Shown here piece after piece: positions 57,622 to 64,000 of a stretch of DNA of 64,000 nt. The DNA is from Carposina sasakii (taxonomy: Eukaryota > Arthropoda > Insecta > Lepidoptera > Carposinidae): the NCBI GenBank assembly GCA_014607495.2, contig CP053148.1, positions 18,786,001 through 18,850,000 of the forward strand. The letters run 5' to 3'. How positions within the stretch are numbered: the stretch's first letter is position 1; the number at the start of each line of letters is the position of its first letter. The position numbers and the translations under genes are program-made. The notes under the pieces were generated by a model. The model ran no database searches and had not been told where the DNA came from. It was given only the letters and a program-made list of their open reading frames with translations.

Positions 57622-59250
57622 AATAATAATGACCTCTACGATAGAGACCATCGCAGTTATAACAATAGTAATTCGATCTAAGTTGTATAGCGACTTATAA
57701 AATACCAGGTTCATGACGTGTTACCATACTCGTATAACCTTAAAAACGAATCAAAACTCAATTTAGATACCTACCTACTACCTACAGTTTAGGCTTTTCG
57801 GGAACGTAGCTTAGGCAACATTTTACAAGACGCTCTGCTTCCACGATAAAGGATACATTTTAAGCTTTTCGTTAGCGACCTGTGTCATTAACTAAGTACC
57901 TAAAATACTCTGTAAATGCGAGTTTGGTTAGAATTTATGTTAATATTATAAATAGCCGCATATAGGAAATAAATAAATAGACATCTAAGTTAAATCTAAA
58001 AAATACCTGCCATAATCACGTAAAATTTAAATTGTATCAAAACTGAAGTTTGTAGTAAAAATGAAAACTTTAATTAACCTTTCCCTCCCGCTAAGCTACC
58101 AATAGGTAAGAAGAATAAAAAAAGTTTACGTATCTTTAAAAGTTTATTTAAATAATTAATCATTATTGGTATTGGTTAGATACCGCTTTTGTTTCAAAAG
58201 TTTAAATAGCTACCTACCTACTAAAGTCGCACATCCACTCTAAAAGTGTTACAAATGCAAAAGTAGGTATCTAATTACGTTAATATGTCGGTTTATTAGT
58301 AATAATATAATATAAATACAAATAATATTCGATGAATATTGATTTTTAGTTAGGCATAGTCAATTTCAGTTATATCAAATATACGTAGGTGTAGATTTTA
58401 TAGCTTTAATTTTAGTACCTACGTAGGTATAGGCAGTATTTAAAATTAATTAGATTTTTTGTTTATAAAGAATACTAATAGTAAAAAAATAATAAATAGT
58501 TATAGTCTACTTTTTATACTGGAAAACTTTTTTTATGGTCAACGCAGACATAGTCGCGGGCTAGTGTCACTATCTTAGTTGGTCGGCAGGTTCTTAGAAT
58601 GATTTGACGAGTGATATCATAAACGTCGTAACTACATATAAACGTGAATTATTGATTGTAAACTTATATCGATTTACTATATCGAGTGGCAAAATTATAT
58701 AAAATTATGTGCAAATTAAAAAACTAACAACGTTTACTCTATGTGACTTTATAAAATGATCTAATATTGGGTTATTTTACAGTAGAAGTTGGTAACTACA
58801 AGGTGAAAGCTTTTAAATTACTTAAATACCCACTTTAAAAAACCTCATGTAATAAAAAGGTATTCGCTCCTTTAATTATATCAATTTAAATATGTAATTA
58901 ATTCAACTACTTAGGGCTAATAAGCTAGACAGGTTATGTAAATAATAGAGGCATTAATATTTTAACCAATATGGTTTACTACTGTACCTAACTACATAAC
59001 TATTAAATAAATTATATAAAGGTATCATAGAATCTAATATTTATTATCCATTCAGCACCTACCTACGTACCGAGTAGCACCTCCCATCAGCCTATAAATA
59101 TCAACGCACACAAACAATTCAAACAAAATAATGCCTTTAATATTCTGTAGTAAAACAAAGTTTTAAGTTTTTACCGAGCTTCCAAATCCGAGCTTTAGGC
59201 TCTTTTGTAACTGCACACGACTTATATTGCAAATGGCATTTTTTTTTACT
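57622..59250. other. Repeat-poor AT-rich DNA upstream of the bab exon
   Basis: No MITE, SINE or LINE of the families above was found except a short Helitron-like GTCGCGGGCTAGT end at 58517-58564. This is the largest AT-rich stretch with almost no repeats next to the gene, compatible with a proximal promoter/intron region under constraint. Confidence 0.4.
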
Positions 59251-59513
59251 TTCATTAAATCTTAACTGAAATTGAATAGGCGGCCACCTATTTTGGTGCT
59301 AAGTGCATTCCGGTGCTGATTAATAGTATTGTTTTCTTTGCATGGCAATTTAATTTGGTACAAAATTGTATGATTGATTGTCGGCGCACCAGAGGGCAGT
59401 GTGGACGTGCGCGCGCGCAGGGGGCGGCGCGGTGGGCGGCGGGGGCGGGCCGCGCGAGGCCCCGCCCCGGCGGCCGGCCCGCAGTGCCTCGCGCGCCCTC
59501 GTCCGCCGCGCAC

Positions 59514-59556
59514 GTGTCTCAGTCGCGTTCGTTGCAGATGCCGCTCGCCCGTTAAC
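59514..59556 (+). promoter_or_regulatory. Leader of the bab exon: initiator- or acceptor-like site and a 5-codon upstream ORF
   Basis: CTCAGTCGCGTTCGTTGCAG at 59518-59537 contains a TCAGTC initiator-like motif and ends in a CAG that could equally be a splice acceptor. The next base starts ATG (59538), which opens a five-codon ORF closed by TAA at 59553-59555, one base before the main ATG at 59557. Such an upstream ORF could lower translation of the main frame. Which reading of the CAG is right cannot be decided from sequence. Confidence 0.4.
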
Positions 59557-60207
59557 ATGCCCGCCGAGGAGGAAGCTGCGGCGATGGACGCCCGCGACGC
59601 CGACGGCTCCCCGCAGCAGTTCTGCCTGCGCTGGAATAACTACCAGTCCAACCTGGCCACCTGCTTCGACCAGCTGCTGCAGAGCGAGTCCTTCGTGGAC
59701 GTCACGCTTGCCTGCGAAGGCCGCAGCCTGAAGGCGCACAAGGTGGTGCTGTCGGCCTGCTCGCCCTACTTCCAGAGTCTGTTCATGGACAATCCGTGCC
59801 GCCACCCGATCATCATCATGCGCGACATCCGCTACCAGGACTTGCGCGCCGTGGTCGACTTCATGTACCGTGGCGAGATCAACGTGTCGCAGGACCAGAT
59901 CTCGGCGCTGCTCAAGGTGGCCGAGACGCTGAAGGTTCGCGGCCTGACGGACGTGAGCGGGGACCAGACCGTGCTGCGGGCCGGCGCACCCAAGAGGCCC
60001 GTCAGCCGCGAGGACGAGCCGCCGACCAAGTTGAGGCGCCGCGCCAGCGTTGAACGCGCCGCCAGCGCCGAGCGCGCGCCCAGCACCGAGCGCGCGCGTA
60101 GTCCGCCCGCACGCAGTTCGCCCGCGCCAGGACCGCCCGCGCCCGCGCTGCACGACGACGTCGACATCCGCCCCGGCATCGCCGAGATGATCCGCGAGGA
60201 GGAACGG
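59557..60207 (+). CDS. bab: bric-a-brac-like BTB/POZ transcription factor, 5' coding exon (partial)
   Basis: The exon encodes 217 residues. A BTB/POZ domain fills residues 21-133, from QFCLRWNNYQ through DVTLACEG (D48), KAHKVVLSACSPYF (H61), NPCRHPIIIMRD, DFMYRGEINVSQDQI to LKVAETLKVRGLTDV. The KAH, SACSPYF and MYRGE motifs are those of insect TTK-type BTB factors, which dimerise or multimerise in the nucleus. The DQLLQSESFVDVTLACEG and HPIIIMRD wording, and the terminal RPGIAEMIREEER, point to bab rather than tramtrack, lola or broad. The linker (134-204) is basic then Ser/Pro/Ala-rich, with three in-frame 6-residue repeats ASVERA/ASAERA/PSTERA. The ATG at 59557 is preferred since it leads into the BTB; 59584 is an alternative. 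The exon ends in phase 0 at CGG|GTAAGT (60208). The DNA-binding domain must be in later exons. Codon use is extremely GC-rich compared with the flanks. Confidence 0.88.
60043..60096 (+). repeat. Three in-frame 18-bp repeats in the bab linker
   Basis: GCCAGCGTTGAACGCGCC, GCCAGCGCCGAGCGCGCG and CCCAGCACCGAGCGCGCG lie head to tail and encode ASVERA, ASAERA and PSTERA. Length variation here would keep the frame. Confidence 0.85.
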
Positions 60208-61093
60208 GTAAGTACCGAAGCGTCCCCGACCCGCACCCGACCCACACCCGACCCGCTTCCGACCCGCACACCCTCGCGCCAACTTTCCATTCGGTATCGC
60301 ATTACGTAATTAATTTATTTTAGACTTAACTACTTTGTTGCCGGTAATGTGAAAGTTGTAATAGAATATATTGGATCGATGCGAAGACGGTGCTCCGCTG
60401 CAACCCTCATAATTGCACATTTTTATTAGCCGCCAGTGCCGATTGTAACACTGTACTTGACAACTACCTGCTGAAACTAATAGCATGCTAATGTATGCAG
60501 TGCTGGACTAACGGAGACATCACTTGTTGGACTCTACCCCAGTTCAAGTTAAGAGCTTCACCTCTAGATTATTAAAAAGCTCTTTTCTTCTCTGTTTGGT
60601 CGGAAAGTTTAAATGTTGTACTAAAAAACTTTATTTCCTGTTTTAAATATAGCAAATTCGCAAGAAGCGAGTTAATTATAATTAAAAGAAGAAAAATATT
60701 AGAAAACACAATGTTATGACTTTAATATTTATGTACTTTCAATTTTAAATTATACTTAATTATACTATACCTAAATTATTTAATATACCAATAATATATA
60801 TACTAATACTTTACTGGCAATATAACAATATCTTAATAACTAATTTTCAAAGACTGCAAAGTACGTACGGTAATAAATACAACTTAAAATATAAATAATA
60901 TAAAGTTGCATAATATACATTTAATTACGTAATACAATATTCTTAATATTATTATAATACATTAAAAATATCGTTAGCCACAAAAATATTTAAACAAATT
61001 CAGCGAAATGAAAAGACGTACAAAATGGAAAATTTCCTCCCTCCCTTGCTTAATCCACCCACTCTATATGTATATACAGTACAGATTATTTAT
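60208..61093 (+). other. bab: Start of the bab intron, no other gene seen
   Basis: GTAAGT at 60208-60213 is a consensus donor. GC content falls sharply by about 60310. The rest is AT-rich with no repeat match. Confidence 0.6.
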
Positions 61094-61304
61094 CTTTTGA
61101 CACGACACTAGGTAGGTAAAAAGAAACAACTTTTATTATGGGACCAATTCTGAAATAGTGAAAAAAAAAAAATCAGCTGTTCAATACAATCTTGAATAAT
61201 TACTGCACTGAAATGTATGGAACAGCTGATTTTTTTTCACTATTTCGAAGTTGGTCCCATAATGAAAGTTGTTTCTTTTTACCTACCTAGTGTCGTGTCA
61301 AAAG
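61094..61304. mobile_element. Fold-back MITE (TTTTGACACGA), intact copy 2
   Basis: A 211-bp palindrome. The outer 50 or so bp of the arms (CTTTTGACACGACACTAGGT, AGGTAAAAAGAAACAAC, TATGGGACCA) are almost identical in inversion. The centre is CTTGAATAATTACTGCACTG, as in the copy at 36758. It lies in the bab intron. Confidence 0.85.
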
Positions 61305-62156
61305 TTCCGTGTCAAAATAATCAGTACTTTTTGGTAGATTGTGTGTTATTATAAGGTATATATGGTGTGTTGCATGTAATGAGATACTATTTGTGATAAC
61401 TAGAGATGTTTTAAAAACTTACAATATAGTCAATAAACTTACATGAAAGTATTTTGTTGAAAATAAAATAATTAAGTAATATAAAGTATCAAAATTATAA
61501 AACATTAATTAACATTTAATTTAAATTAGTTTGACAATGATGTAAGTTTTAAAAATAAAGACGAATTTTATGTATTACCTCCTAAGACAAAAGTACTTGT
61601 CAACTAAATAATTGTTCTACTTACATACGTAGATTATTTTTATATTATAAATGGTGTCTCTTCGATTGTGGTATCATTTCTTTGTTTATTTTCTTTGTTG
61701 AATTTTATTTAGAAAACCGCTGTGACCCATTACTATATTTGGAAAATTATATTTTCCGAAGATTTGCGAAATATACATGATAATAATTAGTTAGATAGGG
61801 TAGGTAGATAGGTAGTAAATACACGAACTGACAATAAATAGAGCCTGTCTAGTTTAATGACACCACTCTGTAGGTACCTTTTATTTATTAATTTTTTAGT
61901 CTGACATTATTATTATTATTATTATATTAAACTAGATTGCAACAGTTTACAATATTTTACATGATGGATGACTCTACTAATAGTATTTTTAAATTTATAA
62001 CAAGGATTTAAATTTATAAAACATACATACTTACTAACATACCTACATATTTTATTATTTTAATAAAATCTATTAATCCATTATACTAAATTAGGTGCCG
62101 AATTTACATAAAGTAAGATTTATCACAATAAAAAAAATAATAGTAAACATCTTATA
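61305..62156. other. Intronic AT-rich DNA, no gene seen
   Basis: A TTATTATTATTATTATTA run lies at about 61906-61926. No other features were recognised. Confidence 0.45.
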
Positions 62157-62411
62157 CAGGGTGTAACAAAAAGGGTATGTTAAGCGAAAAGCTATGTAAA
62201 TAGCCCACTATAGAACCTATCCGCAAAATTTGAGATCTGAAATCACATGTTTATTTTTCGATTGTATGGAGAATTTTTAAATATTCAGGAATTTTCATAC
62301 AAACTTGAAAATTAAAAATGTGATTTCGAGTCTCAAATTTTGGGAATAGGTTCTCTATAGTGGGCTATTTATACAGCTTTTCGCATAACATACCCTTTCT
62401 GTTACACCCTG
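62157..62411. mobile_element. Fold-back MITE family A, copy 5
   Basis: CAGGGTGTAACAAAAAGGGT on the left, CCCTTTCTGTTACACCCTG on the right, TA on both sides, 255 bp. This is one of the best-preserved copies, in the bab intron. Confidence 0.85.
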
Positions 62412-62860
62412 TATACATACAATATTAAAAGTAGATCACATGAAAGCTATGGGAATTATTTCATTTATTCGGACAAACTTTGAAAATATACAATAATGTA
62501 ATGTGAAAAAAATCAGAGGTTGCTTACTACTTTGCTACGAAATAATTAGATTCATAATATTTCAAATAATGCAAAAATAACATAAAAAACAAAAACAATT
62601 AGTACTTTTAATCAATTTATTTATTTATTTAAGTTTGATGAGTCAAGTAGCAATGTATTTACTAATATTAAACATACTACTCGTAACTGAGCAACATAAA
62701 ACCAATTAATTTAGGAGATAACTTATTTTATTACGCATTTTTGTTTCAAAACTATGTTTTATTGCATTTATACTAGAATACACCACGGTAAAATATTTGA
62801 AAGTATTCACATAATCTAGGGCTGATTAAAAAAAAAAAACTGAAAATCAGTTATCTCAGT
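62412..62860. other. Intronic AT-rich DNA, no gene seen
   Basis: Nothing recognised. Confidence 0.4.
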
Positions 62861-63047
62861 GCTGATGCAGGTGTACACTAGAATACATCAGCTGCATTTC
62901 CTTCCGTGTATGTCATAAGAGTCGACTAAGGAACTCAGACACTCTCAGGCGATGAGCTAGCAACTTGTCACTGACCATTACCATCTGTCCTCGCTATGCT
63001 AAAAGTAGCTGTCGGATCGGATCTCCTTTGAAATCCTGCAGTTATGC
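62861..63047 (+). repeat. Dispersed repeat family E, most complete copy
   Basis: ACACTAGAATACATCAGCTG, GTCATAAGAGTCGACTAAGG, CTCTCAGGCGATGAGCTAGC, CCTCGCTATGCTAAAAGTAG and GATCTCCTTTGAAATCCTGC are in order. Five partial copies occur elsewhere in the window. Confidence 0.7.
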
Positions 63048-64000
63048 TATTTATAATATTACCTATACTCTTTTATATTATAAAATAAATAAATAAAATA
63101 AAAATTCTTTTATATTCTTTAGATATTTCAGAAAATAATGTTTCAATTAACTTTTTGTTCTAATATTATTTAAACAATCTTTGTTTTATAATGGAATGTC
63201 CATAGAAAACAGACATTTTAATTTTTCGCCTTGAAAATGCAATGTATTCGGATAACAGCTACCTTACTTACGCTTACATTGAGTGCATTGGGTTGTTCGT
63301 ATAAATACAACTTCATTAAGTTCTGTTTTGTTCTAAAATTATTCATTTTCCATTATATTAAAAACTGTGTGCAAATGTCAATAATACCCACGATATCGTT
63401 CTATTTTTTAATCAATTATTAAATATTATAAAGTACATTAATTATAAATTCATAAATAATTAAAATAAATTTAATTACAATATTGTAAGTTGGTACTAAA
63501 GTATTTCTTTATTTTTCTATTAATTTTAATACTTTTTAGTCGCTTATCAGGTCCCCCCGGGATTTTCTATGCTTTGTTATGCATTTTTCTGGTCGCCTCT
63601 GTTGATCCTGGCTTGCTGGAGTTGCAGAAGCGGGAATGAGTGGTGGGCCAATAAAGTATTTCTTAGAATCACATTTTCTGTGCTTGTAAAAAATTTCTCG
63701 AAACAAAACCGCTGTGAAACCGGCTATTGGCATAATATGTGTCTATTATGATCACGTGTTCACGGAGGTTCAACCCGAAAAGGGGCGGTTCAAGTTATTG
63801 TTTTCCTAGTAAACGCAAATTTGGACAGGTTTATTTTATAAGGGAATTTTAATTTTTTTGAATTTTATTGACAACTAAAAATGGAAAAAGGAAAAGAAAT
63901 TAATTATTTATTTGCTCAAAACATGGTACCTACGATAAACTTATAATTACATTATTAGATCAGAATACAAACATGTAGTTTCGCCAAAAAATGTGTACCT
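63048..64000. other. Intronic DNA to the window edge, no gene seen
   Basis: 63540-63800 is GC-richer (GGTCCCCCCGGGATTTTCTA, TTCAACCCGAAAAGGGGCGG) and may be a repeat or regulatory piece; no partner copy was found. The short ORFs on both strands have no family features. Confidence 0.4.

Noticed and set aside
59374..59556. In-frame extension of the bab ORF upstream of 59557
   Set aside because: The extra 61 residues are Arg/Gly/Ala-rich translation of a CpG-rich leader and contain no BTB-related sequence. The frame is simply open.
59350..60282. 310-codon ORF on the minus strand over the bab exon
   Set aside because: It is a by-product of very GC-rich coding DNA on the plus strand; its translation is low-complexity Gly/Ala/Arg/Val with no domain.

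Overview
The window reads as nuclear DNA of a lepidopteran insect, most likely a moth. It is AT-rich, has almost no coding sequence, and carries a repeat mix typical of moth and butterfly genomes: tRNA-derived SINEs, RTE-type and jockey/CR1-type LINE fragments, Helitron-like pieces ending in CTAG, mariner, piggyBac and hAT remnants, and many fold-back MITEs. Species cannot be read from the sequence. No viral, bacterial or CRISPR features were seen.

The only convincing host gene is one coding exon at the right end (59557-60207, + strand). It encodes the N-terminal 217 residues of a BTB/POZ transcription factor of the bric-a-brac (bab) type and ends at a strong GTAAGT splice donor. The downstream exons, which should carry the pipsqueak-type DNA-binding domain, lie beyond the window. 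The roughly 59 kb to the left is therefore either the 5' flank or a long 5' intron of this gene.

Layout. 1-390: end of a LINE reverse transcriptase gene on the minus strand. 391-12300: mostly unique AT-rich DNA with a few repeat fragments and GC-richer, repeat-free blocks (8830-9770, 11880-12200) that could be regulatory. 12300-24100: repeat-dense, with Helitron-like pieces, fold-back MITEs, SINEs, an RTE end and a mariner copy cut off at a SINE. 24100-43900: alternating unique DNA and repeats, including a 19-bp minisatellite, several long palindromes, a block of GCCATAAT-type short repeats, hAT-like MITEs and nested insertions. 44041-46737: a piggyBac-like element with its TTAA duplication, matching termini and all three catalytic aspartates, but with broken reading frames; a 327-bp palindrome lies in its 3' end. 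46742-57600: unique DNA with scattered MITEs, SINEs and LINE ends, plus one unassigned 188-codon ORF at 56121. 57700-59250: repeat-poor AT-rich DNA leading into the CpG-rich bab exon. 60208-64000: intron with two more fold-back MITEs.

No operon-like or pathway logic links the coding features; all except bab and possibly the 188-codon ORF belong to mobile elements. The most unusual material is structural: at least six kinds of long inverted-repeat element, several nested inside one another with readable target-site duplications.
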